Numbered from the stretch's first letter, positions 1-8,054 are shown. The stretch: 50,904 nucleotides of DNA from an uncultured Paracoccaceae bacterium (GCA_938049225.1 CALICM010000003.1:1-50904); one strand, 5' to 3'. Numbers and translations: made by a program. Notes: generated by a model from the sequence alone, not told the origin.

Positions 1-79
1 CCTGCTCCGCAGATCACCATACCGGCCAGCGGCTTCTGAAAACGCCGCACTTAAAGGCCTGACAGAAGACCGCACTTGA

Positions 80-517
80 TCACATGCTCATCGGAACAAA
101 ATCTTCTTGCATCACGGGCGGCAACCACAGAAGACTCTCAGCCGCTTCCCTTTCCGGAACAATGAGAGAGGCATCGTCCAGCTTTGTCGGGCCAAAGTCG
201 CCATTTTTTCGAAGTTTCTGTACAGTTGAGTGCTCGCCAAAGGCGCTCTTGTATAGAGCACCCTTTTCAAGGTTCTCGCTTAACTCGCGGAAGTTTTCTC
301 CAAGATCGAAGACCGTCTCGCGAATCTCTGGTGCGAGACGAGCCTTTGCCTCAAACCCATGTCCAAAGCGATCATTGCAGGATTTGCACAGGAAGCGACT
401 TTCAAGGATACCGCCGAGGCTCTTTGGTATCACATGCTCAATAGTAAGCGACACAGATGTTTGGCAGACTATGCATTGACGATGATTCCATTCAATATTC
501 ACCCAATATAACTCCAC
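80..517 (-). CDS. HNH endonuclease-like protein, possibly C-terminally shortened
   Basis: The 145-residue product carries a zinc-finger-type HNH core near the N-terminus: a CxxC pair (CIVC), then EHVIPKSLGG with the catalytic-type His, then CKSCN with the second CxxC and the final Asn. This order matches HNH_5-like nucleases. The rest is charged and has no domain I recognise. Many relatives are longer, so the protein may have lost a C-terminal part; the reading frame stops 80 bases from the window edge. The gene sits in clearly AT-rich DNA, unlike its GC-rich neighbours, and no partner such as a methylase or phage gene is visible. A role in restriction or mobile-element biology is only a guess. 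Confidence 0.7.
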   Translation of the reverse strand: MELYWVNIEWNHRQCIVCQTSVSLTIEHVIPKSLGGILESRFLCKSCNDRFGHGFEAKARLAPEIRETVFDLGENFRELSENLEKGALYKSAFGEHSTVQKLRKNGDFGPTKLDDASLIVPEREAAESLLWLPPVMQEDFVPMSM

Positions 518-693
518 ATTAAAAGGTGGCTTTTTTAAATATAAGGCATATATATACTACAAATTTGAAAAAATATTACGGCCAGATTTAGCCAAATTTT
601 ATTTCAATCTCAAAATGAAACAAGCCCTTAAAGAGCCTCTTTGAAATTTTTTGATGTATTCATGGGTTTTCATTGAAATACGCATACATCTTT
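518..693. other. AT-rich intergenic stretch
   Basis: This 176-base gap lies upstream of the minus-strand HNH gene and downstream of the minus-strand deacylase gene. It is rich in A and T runs and must hold the promoter of the HNH gene. I see no strong hairpin and no convincing small ORF. Confidence 0.4.
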
Positions 694-1977
694 TCAACCC
701 TGCCCACCCAACAGTTCCGCCAGAGACAAGGCCATCACTTGCGCCGACTGCACCATGTCCTGAACCCCGACCCATTCGTCGGGTTGATGCGCAAGGTCCA
801 AGATCCCGGGTCCATAGGCGATACAGTTCTTCAGCTTTCCAATCCGGTCGATGTGTTTTTGATCATATGTGCCGGGCGAGACGACATATTCAGGCCCCGC
901 GCCCAGTACATTTTCCACAGCGCGGGTCACGGCGCCGACCACGGGTGCGTCTTGGGCAGTCATCGTCGGTTGCACCTGGTGCATGTCGCGGATGTCGTAG
1001 CGAAATCCGGTACGCTGGGCTTTGACCTTCTCCATCATCTGGGTGAATTCCACTTTGACGGTGTCCAAGTCCTCTTCGATCAGGAACCGGCGGTCGATGA
1101 TCATCCGGCAGCTGTCGGGAACCACCGGGGCGGGAAAGCCGGTGAAATCGGGGGGCAGTTCGTCCTGGCCGCCGTGGATCGAGTTGATGTTCAGGGTCGA
1201 TTGCCGCGCCCCGGCGGGGACGACCGGCATCGCGGTGCGTTTTTCAGCCAGTGCCGGGAAGAACCGCGCCTCCATCTCGGCCAGCACGGCCCCCATGTGC
1301 CGGACCGCGCTGTCGCCAAGAAAGGGCATCGCGCCATGGCCGACGCGGCCGTGGGTTTCGACCTCGGCCCACCAGACGCCGCGGTGGCCCAGGCAGATCC
1401 GATCCTTGTTCAGCGGTTCGGGGATGATCACATGGTCCACCCGGCCGGGTGCGAAGATCCCTTGCTCGGCCAGATAGGCCACACCGCCGTAGCCGCCCGT
1501 CTCCTCGTCCGCGGTGGCGCTGATCTCGACCGCACCCACGAAGTTGGGGTGCAGATCCACAAAGACCTCGGCCGCGATGATCGAGGCGGCGAGGCCCCCT
1601 TTCATATCGCAAGATCCCCGGCCATAGACCCGCCCATCGCGCAGCAGGCCGCCAAAGGGGTCAACGGTCCAGCCCTTGCCCACTTCGACCACATCGATAT
1701 GGCTGTTGAAATGCACGCAAGCCCCCGCAGCTCGCCCCTCGCGCCGCGCCACAAGGTTCCACCGGGGATACACATCGCTATCGCCCGGCGCGCCATGTGC
1801 CCGCATCGGCTTGGTATCAAAGCCCCGCGGCGCAAGACGGGCCGCTATGAACTCACAAATCTCAAGGTAGTTGTCGCCTGGCGGGTTCAACGTGGGAATG
1901 CGGATCAGATCCTGCGTCAGCGCGATCAACTCTTGGGTTCGGGCCGTCACCGCGTCGCATAAAGGGTTGTCAGGCAT
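694..1977 (-). CDS. M20 family deacylase (ArgE/DapE type)
   Basis: A zinc-dependent amidohydrolase of the acetylornithine deacetylase / succinyl-diaminopimelate desuccinylase family, 427 residues from the chosen Met. Visible family signatures are SHIDVV (His93, Asp95), GRGSCDMKGG (Asp124), the TADEETGG acidic pair (Glu158-Glu159) and a late AHQPDEW motif that supplies a metal-binding His. A dimerisation domain lies between the catalytic halves. The frame is open 13 codons further upstream, but MPDNPL aligns better with a normal start. It is divergent from the YggS-like gene, with about 75 bases between. Substrate cannot be told from sequence: ArgE, DapE or another N-acyl amino acid are all possible. 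Confidence 0.85.
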   Translation of the reverse strand: MPDNPLCDAVTARTQELIALTQDLIRIPTLNPPGDNYLEICEFIAARLAPRGFDTKPMRAHGAPGDSDVYPRWNLVARREGRAAGACVHFNSHIDVVEVGKGWTVDPFGGLLRDGRVYGRGSCDMKGGLAASIIAAEVFVDLHPNFVGAVEISATADEETGGYGGVAYLAEQGIFAPGRVDHVIIPEPLNKDRICLGHRGVWWAEVETHGRVGHGAMPFLGDSAVRHMGAVLAEMEARFFPALAEKRTAMPVVPAGARQSTLNINSIHGGQDELPPDFTGFPAPVVPDSCRMIIDRRFLIEEDLDTVKVEFTQMMEKVKAQRTGFRYDIRDMHQVQPTMTAQDAPVVGAVTRAVENVLGAGPEYVVSPGTYDQKHIDRIGKLKNCIAYGPGILDLAHQPDEWVGVQDMVQSAQVMALSLAELLGGQG

Positions 1978-2051
1978 GACCCTACTTTCAGGACACCGCG
2001 CGCGTCTGTCAAACATTCCCTTTGGTTGCCCGGCGCGCTATGTCACCGCCC

Positions 2052-2717
2052 ATGAGCCTGCAAGAAATTCACTCACGCATCGCGGCCGCCTGCGCCAAAG
2101 CTGGTCGGGACCCTGCGTCGGTTACCCTAATCGCTGTGTCCAAGGTGCAGCCCAATGAACGGGTGAGTGCCGTGCTGGAGCAAGGCCACCGCTGCTTTGG
2201 CGAGAACCGGGTGCAAGAAGCCGCAGGCAAATGGCCGGATTTCCGCGCAAAATATGACGGGATCAACCTGCACCTGATCGGGCCATTGCAAACCAACAAG
2301 GTCAAACACGCGCTCGATCTGTTCGACACGATCCACACGTTGGACCGCGAGAAGCTGGCGCGCAAACTGGCGACCGAAGCGCAGGCTCGTGGCACTTGCC
2401 CACCGTTGTTCATCCAAGTGAACACCGGTGAAGAGGCGCAAAAGGCGGGCGTTCCCCCTACAGCGGTTGACGGTTTTGTCGCAGATTGCCGGACCATGGA
2501 TCTGCCCCTGCGGGGTCTGATGTGCATTCCCCCCGTGGACGAAGAACCCGCCCTGCATTTTGCCCTGCTGGCAAAAATAGCTGCGCGAAACGGGTTGTCG
2601 GGCCTGTCCATGGGTATGAGCAGTGATTTTGAGGCCGCGATTGCGCTGGGGGCAACGCATATTCGCGTCGGGTCCGCCATATTTGGCGCGCGGGTCCCTG
2701 TGTCACCAACCAAATAG
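2052..2717 (+). CDS. YggS family pyridoxal phosphate homeostasis protein
   Basis: A single-domain fold-type III PLP-binding protein (PLPBP/YggS/Alr-racemase N-like), 221 residues from ATG 2052; an ATG at 2040 and a TTG at 2022 are in frame as alternatives. The PLP lysine lies in IAVSKVQ, followed by FGENRVQEA, HLIGPLQTNK and the C-terminal phosphate-binding stretch LSMGMSSDFEAAI plus VRVG-like HIRVGSAIFG. Family members have no racemase activity and buffer cellular PLP and influence amino-acid metabolism. Its stop is followed by a GC-rich hairpin shared with the convergent transpeptidase-like gene. Confidence 0.92.
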   Translation: MSLQEIHSRIAAACAKAGRDPASVTLIAVSKVQPNERVSAVLEQGHRCFGENRVQEAAGKWPDFRAKYDGINLHLIGPLQTNKVKHALDLFDTIHTLDREKLARKLATEAQARGTCPPLFIQVNTGEEAQKAGVPPTAVDGFVADCRTMDLPLRGLMCIPPVDEEPALHFALLAKIAARNGLSGLSMGMSSDFEAAIALGATHIRVGSAIFGARVPVSPTK

Positions 2718-2718
2718 A

Positions 2719-2734
2719 GCGCGCGGACGCGCGC
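2719..2734. terminator. GC hairpin between convergent genes
   Basis: A six-base-pair stem of alternating G and C with a GGAC loop fills most of the 21-base gap between two convergent stop codons. There is no T-run on either side, so it may act as a bidirectional roadblock rather than a classical intrinsic terminator. Confidence 0.4.
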
Positions 2735-2738
2735 AAGT

Positions 2739-3287
2739 CTAAATGCGCTCACGCGCGGTTGGCACAGAAATCATGGTCGATCCTCGGATGACAAGACGAT
2801 CCGCTGGCCGCAAACGATTCACGATCCAGAGCAGGTCCTGTCGCGCAAATCCGGCGCAGCCCTCGGTTGGGTGTCGAGGCTTGCGCCAACTGTGCACGAA
2901 GATGGCTGAGCCTTTGCCTTTCTGGGCAAAGGGCCAATTCCAATCGGTCAGCAAAACCACATCGTAAAGCGGATCCGCGCGGTGCAGCACTTCGGATCTG
3001 TAGCGATGCGCGGCGGCGCCGGGCAAATAGTGGTTATACTCGGGATCGCGGGGATCATCGGACCAACGGTCAAACGGCCCGATGGGGCGGGCCCAGTCGG
3101 GCAGGGCCGCCCGGGCAATTCTATCGGGCCGGTACAGCAGACCAATCAACCGATGCGTTCCCAGAGGTGTTGCGCCATCCCCCTCGCGCTTATCGCACGT
3201 CAGACCACCATGGCCGATCGCACAGGGGATATACCGACCCCGAAACCGCGCGCCCCATGGCGTGACCACGAGATCTGTTCGCTTCAT
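2739..3287 (-). CDS. L,D-transpeptidase-like protein (YkuD domain)
   Basis: A 182-residue protein that consists almost entirely of a YkuD-type catalytic domain. The active-site pattern is AIFVHS (His132) followed 12 residues later by TEGCAGF with the probable nucleophile Cys144, then an Arg at 149. Canonical enzymes read S/T-H-G-C at that spot; here it is T-E-G-C, as in the uncharacterised PTxGC branch of the family. Family enzymes form 3-3 crosslinks in peptidoglycan or attach lipoproteins to it. No signal peptide is visible, which is odd for a periplasmic enzyme. It is followed at 3310 on the same strand by the start-distal end of ribA, so the two are probably co-transcribed, ribA first. 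Confidence 0.82.
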   Translation of the reverse strand: MKRTDLVVTPWGARFRGRYIPCAIGHGGLTCDKREGDGATPLGTHRLIGLLYRPDRIARAALPDWARPIGPFDRWSDDPRDPEYNHYLPGAAAHRYRSEVLHRADPLYDVVLLTDWNWPFAQKGKGSAIFVHSWRKPRHPTEGCAGFARQDLLWIVNRLRPADRLVIRGSTMISVPTARERI

Positions 3288-3309
3288 GCACCAAACCCTG
3301 CGGGCGACA

Positions 3310-4452
3310 TTATAGCAGATGCCCGGATTTAGTGGCTTTCACCGACAGATAGTCCGCATTCTCGGGCGTGGCCCCCACCCGCAAAGGGACGCGATCGGTC
3401 ACTGTGACACCATTAGCCTGCATACGCGCCACTTTCGCGGGGTTGTTCGTCATCAAGCGCACCGCATCGAACCCCAGGGCTTTGAGCATCTCGGCCCCGA
3501 TACGAAAATCCCGCTCGTCATCTTCGAACCCCAAGCGGTGGTTCGCCTCGACCGTATCGAACCCCTGGTCCTGCAATGCATAGGCGCGCATCTTGTTGGC
3601 GAGACCAATGCCGCGCCCCTCTTGATTGAGATAGAGCAGAACACCGCTGCCCTCGGCCCCAATCTGCGCCAGCGCGCTGTTCAGTTGCGCACCGCAGTCG
3701 CATTTAAGCGACCCGATCACGTCACCCGTAAAACAAGCCGAATGCAGGCGGGTGAGCACGGGCCCTGGGCGCCGCGGCGCGCCAACCTCGACCGCGTAGT
3801 GCTCCTCTGAGCCATCCACCGGGCGGAACACCCGCACGCGGCCCTGGGGCGAGATGGCAAGGGGCACCCGGGCCGCCGCAACCTCGGTCAGTGTGATTGG
3901 CAGGGCGTCATATGTGCTCAAATCCAAGTGCGTCAGATCATGCGCTTGCGCCAGAGCGGTCGCCTGTTCAAGCGGCAATACCAGGGCGGCGGGGAGCAAA
4001 CGCGCCTCTTTCGCCAGACGTATGGCCGCCCGATGCAACCCCGCATCACCGCCGCGCGCGCTGGCGAAAGGCCCCTTCATCGGCGTGTCCAAATCCGTGG
4101 CTGGATCAGCCACGGACCAGATCCATTCGCAATCGGCCCCCGCCGGCACCACTAATCGGGCCAAATCGCCGTCATAGGCCCGGGCCCGCAACGTTTCGGC
4201 CCGCCAACGGGTCACAGCCAATTGGGGTTCGCCCAAAGCCCGCAGATCCGCCAGCCGCGCGGCACTCGCGGCCTCGGCCGCCTGAACCAACGCCGCGCCG
4301 CCAGGCCCGCTGAGGACGATCACAGCGCCCATCCGCAGGTCGGCCCGCGCTCTTGCGACTCGCTCGGCTGGTGTCAGATCCAAACCCACGTGCTGACCTT
4401 TCCGTGAGGGCCCTGCCCGCACCCCTCGCGGCTGCGTGACATCCCCTGTCAA
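3310..4452 (-). CDS. ribA: GTP cyclohydrolase II
   Basis: The C-terminal half is a full GTP cyclohydrolase II, first enzyme of riboflavin synthesis: zinc ligands Cys240, Cys251 and Cys253 in the CFTGDVIGSLKCDCG region, the LNQEGRGIGL nucleotide-binding loop, and MTNNPAKVARMQANG near the end. About 200 N-terminal residues precede it; they resemble neither a complete dihydroxybutanone-phosphate synthase nor another domain I can name, but N-terminally extended RibA proteins are usual in this bacterial group. A GTG at 4389 (VGLDLTPAE) is an alternative start. The transpeptidase-like gene follows 22 bases downstream on the same strand. No FMN riboswitch was seen in the short upstream gap. Confidence 0.92.
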   Translation of the reverse strand: MTGDVTQPRGVRAGPSRKGQHVGLDLTPAERVARARADLRMGAVIVLSGPGGAALVQAAEAASAARLADLRALGEPQLAVTRWRAETLRARAYDGDLARLVVPAGADCEWIWSVADPATDLDTPMKGPFASARGGDAGLHRAAIRLAKEARLLPAALVLPLEQATALAQAHDLTHLDLSTYDALPITLTEVAAARVPLAISPQGRVRVFRPVDGSEEHYAVEVGAPRRPGPVLTRLHSACFTGDVIGSLKCDCGAQLNSALAQIGAEGSGVLLYLNQEGRGIGLANKMRAYALQDQGFDTVEANHRLGFEDDERDFRIGAEMLKALGFDAVRLMTNNPAKVARMQANGVTVTDRVPLRVGATPENADYLSVKATKSGHLL

Positions 4453-4601
4453 AGCATTTCAACCCTATACCGCCAGACACCTGAAAGTGAAACAAATCAG
4501 GGGCCGGGCACACGTGCGCGTGAAACGCCAAATGCAGCGCTTGTTCAATCCTTTAATTGCGCGCACCACTTCCTGGAAGTCTTATGAAAGGGGGCGCTCT
4601 G

Positions 4602-5288
4602 ATGAGTAACGTGAAGAAAATCCTGATGGTCGACGATGACGAGGATCTGCGCGAGGCCCTGGCCGATCAGTTGGTTTTGACCGAAGAGTTCGACGTGTTC
4701 GAGGCTGGCGACGGTTCGCACGGGTTGGAAAAGGCCAAAGAAGCGCTATTTGATTTAGTCATCTTGGACGTTGGTCTGCCGGATATGGACGGGCGCGAGT
4801 TGTGTCGTTTGATGCGTAAGCAAGGTGTGAAATGCCCCGTGCTAATGCTGACGGGGCATAACACGGACGCGGACACAATCTTGGGTCTGGATGCGGGCGC
4901 TAATGACTACATCGCCAAGCCGTTTAAGTTTCCCGTGCTGCTGGCGCGGATCCGCGCGCAGTTGCGCCAGCACGAACAATCTGAGGACGCGATCTTTAAC
5001 ATCGGTCCCTATACTTTCAAGCCGGCCGCCAAAATGCTGCTGACAGAAGAGGAGAAGAAGATCCGCCTAACCGAGAAAGAGACCAATATCCTGAAGTATC
5101 TGTATCGGGCCGAGGCCGGGGTGGTGCCGCGCGACACGCTGTTGCACGAGGTTTGGGGCTACAACGCGGGTGTCACTACGCATACGCTGGAGACGCACAT
5201 CTACCGGTTGCGCCAAAAAATCGAGCCGGACCCCTCGAACGCGCGCATACTGGTGACGGAATCTGGCGGGTACAGACTGTCGAATTAA
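4602..5288 (+). CDS. OmpR/PhoB family response regulator
   Basis: A 228-residue two-component regulator. The receiver domain (residues 5-115) shows the acidic pocket Asp11-Asp12, the phosphoacceptor Asp56 in LVILDVGLP, Thr84 and Lys106 in IAKPFKF. The C-terminal winged helix (about 135-228) carries RLTEKETNILKYL and THTLETHIYRLRQKI. The start at 4602 has an AAGGGGG ribosome-binding site 8 bases upstream; the frame is open to 4557. No histidine kinase gene is adjacent, so it is an orphan here. The receiver resembles CenR-type envelope regulators of alphaproteobacteria, but that assignment is tentative. A strong terminator follows at 5396. Confidence 0.92.
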   Translation: MSNVKKILMVDDDEDLREALADQLVLTEEFDVFEAGDGSHGLEKAKEALFDLVILDVGLPDMDGRELCRLMRKQGVKCPVLMLTGHNTDADTILGLDAGANDYIAKPFKFPVLLARIRAQLRQHEQSEDAIFNIGPYTFKPAAKMLLTEEEKKIRLTEKETNILKYLYRAEAGVVPRDTLLHEVWGYNAGVTTHTLETHIYRLRQKIEPDPSNARILVTESGGYRLSN

Positions 5289-5339
5289 CATTTTGTTGTA
5301 CGCATTCCGCCCGAATGCTGCCACATACATATTGGAATA

Positions 5340-5423
5340 TATAGTTGTTCCCCGATGGTGCCGGGGTAGAGGCACCACCTCCCTGTTGGAACTGGCCCGG
5401 GCTCTTGCCCGGGTCTTTTTTTT
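5340..5423 (+). ncRNA. Candidate small RNA or structured 3' UTR
   Basis: Downstream of the response regulator lie two stacked hairpins: GGTGCC/GGCACC (5357-5362 with 5371-5376, loop GGGGTAGA) and the terminator stem at 5396-5413, separated by an unpaired stretch that contains ACCTCCC. A CCTCC segment between stem-loops can pair with Shine-Dalgarno sequences and occurs in several alphaproteobacterial small RNAs. An AT-rich TATATA segment just before could be a -10 box. It could equally be a 3' UTR product of the regulator mRNA. No known family is assigned. Confidence 0.35.
5396..5423 (+). terminator. Strong intrinsic terminator
   Basis: A perfect seven-base-pair stem CCCGGGC/GCCCGGG with a TCTT loop is followed directly by TCTTTTTTTT. 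It ends transcription of the response regulator gene, whose stop codon lies about 108 bases upstream, or of the candidate small RNA. Confidence 0.88.
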
Positions 5424-5883
5424 GCGTTTTGTGATTTATGTCAATTTCAGCGGATCCACGTCTCGCGCCGGAATCGACCTTAGTGATTCGATTCGCTGTG
5501 ACCGAAATTTGGTCAAATTTGGACATGACACACGCTCCAGTTGATCTCGCGGCAAGACATTGCCGGTCAAGTTAACGGGCCGTAAACCATTTTACTAATG
5601 AACGCTTGTTTATAGGAACATGAAGGGCCGTCATTCTACTTGCTAAATCGGGGAATCACCTGCCTAGTCATTGAAAATACAGTATTCATTGGTCGAGTCG
5701 CACCTTGGCAAAACCTATATTTATGCCTCGTTTCAGCAACCTGTGGTTACACTTGCCCGAAGGGAAATGAGCGGAAATCGCCGCTTTTCAGCCTCGTTTG
5801 AAGTTTACTTTTTTAATTCCTGATTAAACCTTTTAGTGTCCGATCCGGAGTTGAGAGGTAACTAAACTGAGATTGGAACACTA
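5424..5883. other. Long AT-rich leader before the secreted repeat protein
   Basis: This 460-base stretch has no convincing ORF. It contains a small hairpin AGCGG-AAATCG-CCGCT followed by TTT near 5774-5795, an 11-base palindrome AATACAGTATT at 5676-5686, and a very AT-rich region near 5800-5835 (TTTACT, then GATTAA) that may hold the promoter of the gene starting at 5884. The composition is markedly less GC-rich than the flanking core genes. Confidence 0.3.
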
Positions 5884-7254
5884 ATGGCCAGAACTATCTT
5901 CAAAGAAGATTTCGAAGGCGAAAAAGTCGCAGGCAAGACGAATACTCTTGGTGATTTTACGATCACTGATGGCAGGGGCAATAAAGTTACCACTGGCAGA
6001 GATAATCCAACCAAGGTTTCGGACTTCTTTACGATCTCCAACAGCAATGATAGCCTTTCTGGAGATTACCTTTACAAACAAGCAAGTGGAAAGTTTCTGG
6101 CGTCCAATGACTTGGACAGCATAGACGGCGTCAGCGCGGATGACACACGCGTTCTTACTGCAAAAGGTATTGATATTTCCGGGCAGAAGGGCCTTGAGTT
6201 CAGCATCGATCTTGCGCAAACGCAGTGGCGATTTTCACCCACGACTAAGATTACTGACAGTTGGGAAGCTGATACTAGCCTGATAGTCGAGGTGAGCATA
6301 GACGGCGGCAAATATAAGCAAATATTTGGCGTTGAAGAGGGCAAGAATAGCGGAAGTCCCCGTATCGATGGCAACTTGGACGGTTTTGGGGAAGGTGCCG
6401 AGATCTCGGATGTGTTCAAAACGTACACAGCTGCGTTTAGCGGTACGGGCAAGAGCCTGGACCTTCGCATCAGCCACAAGAACTCGAACGACAAGTTCGA
6501 GGATATTGCGATCGACAATATCATTATCAGCAGTTCGGGCAGCGGCGGCACGCCCAGCCCAACGCCCCCGGCCCCCGAGCCCACGCCCGAACCTGTAGAC
6601 GCACCGACGCCAAGCGGCGGAACGATACAGTTGGCTTGGAGTAAGACTGACTACAAAGGCACATCTGGCGCGGACATCTACATTGTGGACCGCATCGCTG
6701 ACTCGACGACCTCGCGACTGGACAAGATCCTTTCGTTTAGCCCCAGTCAAGGGGACCGTATTGATCTGTCGGATCTTGGCGTGAAAGGTGATTTCAAACT
6801 GGTCGAGCGGGGCACCGGCGAAAGCTGGGTGAATACGCGGATCGAAGGTCCAGGCGATTTTGAGCTTCGCGTGAATGAGAAGCTCACCAAAGTCGCATCT
6901 GGCTTGATCTACGGAACCGCTCCGGTAAAAGCTGAAGAGCCTGACGAGGCGCCCGTGGTGTCCAAACCACCGGTCACACCCAAAGACCCGGATGGCGACG
7001 TTTTTGTGTTCGATGATCCCAGCGACTCGACGAAATCAGACCTGCAACGGATCCGGACCTACGACGCTGATCAGGGTGATTTGGTAGACCTGAGCGCCTT
7101 GGGCTCAAGCGACGACTTTTCGTTGACGACGCGGGGCGTCGGTAAGTCTTGGGAGTTCGTGCGCATCGACGGCCCCGATGGCTTCCGCCTGCGTGTTGAC
7201 GGGGAACTTGACGAGGTCAAATCTGGCCTGATCTACGACGACACGATCCTCTAA
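5884..7254 (+). CDS. Putative secreted protein with two serralysin-C-like repeats
   Basis: A 456-residue acidic protein without an N-terminal signal peptide. Residues 1-215 look like a beta-sandwich, opening with IFKEDFEGE and closing with FEDIAIDNIII, a pattern seen in carbohydrate-binding-like extracellular modules. A Pro/Thr/Ser linker (217-245) leads to two related blocks, 259-343 and 368-451. Each has the scheme D-x-(Y/F)-(I/V)-(V/F)-D...DS...L..I..(F/Y)....GD.(I/V)DLS.LG, then a conserved GxSW...RI.GP..F.LRV...L..V.SGLIY. This resembles the C-terminal domain of M10 serralysins and other type I secretion substrates, so export by an ABC-type I system is inferred. No such transporter is in the window. 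Function unknown. Confidence 0.7.
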   Translation: MARTIFKEDFEGEKVAGKTNTLGDFTITDGRGNKVTTGRDNPTKVSDFFTISNSNDSLSGDYLYKQASGKFLASNDLDSIDGVSADDTRVLTAKGIDISGQKGLEFSIDLAQTQWRFSPTTKITDSWEADTSLIVEVSIDGGKYKQIFGVEEGKNSGSPRIDGNLDGFGEGAEISDVFKTYTAAFSGTGKSLDLRISHKNSNDKFEDIAIDNIIISSSGSGGTPSPTPPAPEPTPEPVDAPTPSGGTIQLAWSKTDYKGTSGADIYIVDRIADSTTSRLDKILSFSPSQGDRIDLSDLGVKGDFKLVERGTGESWVNTRIEGPGDFELRVNEKLTKVASGLIYGTAPVKAEEPDEAPVVSKPPVTPKDPDGDVFVFDDPSDSTKSDLQRIRTYDADQGDLVDLSALGSSDDFSLTTRGVGKSWEFVRIDGPDGFRLRVDGELDEVKSGLIYDDTIL

Positions 7255-7415
7255 CTCCGGTCAAAACCTGACCAAGTGGCAATTGCGCCTGCCCTTTCAC
7301 GACAAGGGGCGGGCGTCACTGTTTATTGCTTACACAGGCCCATGTTCTCCGTTGGCAATCCGCAAACGGCATCTTTGGGGCCGCTGGCGCTTCCAAACGC
7401 TTTGGACTTTTGTGC

Positions 7416-7961
7416 CTATCCAGCCAGCAAAGATGGGATTTTGCGCAAGGGGTCTGACCGCCCTTGGGCGCGCGCCACAATCCATGCGCCCTCGAGCATG
7501 AAGAGCAGCTTATCCGCTTGCACCTGCGCGGTATGATGATCAGCGCCATATCGCATGGCGTGCTTTCCAAACACGGCCCGCCAATTTTCGAAAATCTCGC
7601 CAGCGGCCGCCTGAAAGGGTTCGTTGGTCGCCCCGTCCAGCAGCGTTGAATTGATCGGGCAGGCGGTCCAGGTTGTTCGGTCGAACAATTCCGCTATAGC
7701 ATCACACAACGCTTCAATCCCGGTGGCCATTGTGTCGGTCCGCGCAAAGCTCTCATTGACCTGCTTGGTCAGCCACGCGCCGGCCCAGTGGGCCGAGGCA
7801 ACCGCCAGATCCGCCTTGCCCCCTGGGAAATGATGATAAAGTGAGCCTTTGGTCACCCCGGCGCGGTTCAGCACCTCGGCCACTCCCGTTCCGTTGTAGC
7901 CATGTTCGCGAAACAAGGCGGCCGCAGCGCGGATCAGTTTTGCGCGTGTGTCATCTGTCAT
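7416..7961 (-). CDS. TetR/AcrR family transcriptional repressor
   Basis: A 181-residue regulator. The N-terminal helix-turn-helix (residues about 5-50) reads LIRAAAALFREHGYNGTGVAEVLNRAGV and then TKGSLYHHFPGGK, the classic TetR recognition-helix pattern. The C-terminal ligand domain is all-helical, of the TetR_C type seen in LmrA/YxaF-like regulators. An upstream in-frame Met at 7985 exists, but MTDDTR is the usual kind of start and a GGAGG lies upstream of it. The gene is divergent from the alpha/beta hydrolase at 8055, and two palindromes in the 93-base gap are the likely operators for self-control and control of the hydrolase. The ligand is unknown. Confidence 0.9.
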   Translation of the reverse strand: MTDDTRAKLIRAAAALFREHGYNGTGVAEVLNRAGVTKGSLYHHFPGGKADLAVASAHWAGAWLTKQVNESFARTDTMATGIEALCDAIAELFDRTTWTACPINSTLLDGATNEPFQAAAGEIFENWRAVFGKHAMRYGADHHTAQVQADKLLFMLEGAWIVARAQGRSDPLRKIPSLLAG

Positions 7962-7990
7962 CTGCCAACTGAAGCCTCCTCTCATTCCTC

Positions 7991-8020
7991 TTTACAACAT
8001 TGGACCGATTGGTCTATACT
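7991..8020 (+). promoter_or_regulatory. Promoter of the alpha/beta hydrolase gene
   Basis: A -35 box TTTACA (7991-7996) and -10 box TATACT (8015-8020) are separated by 18 bases, and the ATG lies 34 bases further on, after a GGAGAG ribosome-binding site. The first TetR-type palindrome fills the spacer. Confidence 0.6.
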
Positions 8021-8041
8021 AAGATTAGACTGATCGGTCTA
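8003..8041. promoter_or_regulatory. Two TetR-type operator palindromes
   Basis: Site 1 is GACCGATTGGTC at 8003-8014 and site 2 is TAGACTGATCGGTCTA at 8026-8041; each has one mismatch from perfect dyad symmetry and both share the half-site GACCGA/TCGGTC. They flank the -10 box of the hydrolase promoter, so a bound repressor would block polymerase. GACCGAtCGGTC-type sites are well known for TetR-family proteins. Confidence 0.7.
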
Positions 8042-8054
8042 GAACGGAGAGCCC

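Noticed and set aside
1-50. Short minus-strand ORF at the left edge starting with GTG
   Set aside because: Only 16 codons are visible, so it cannot be told from chance.
673-1962. Long plus-strand ORF (429 codons)
   Set aside because: It lies opposite the M20 deacylase gene and its product is His/Asp/Arg-rich without any domain; high GC leaves antisense frames open.
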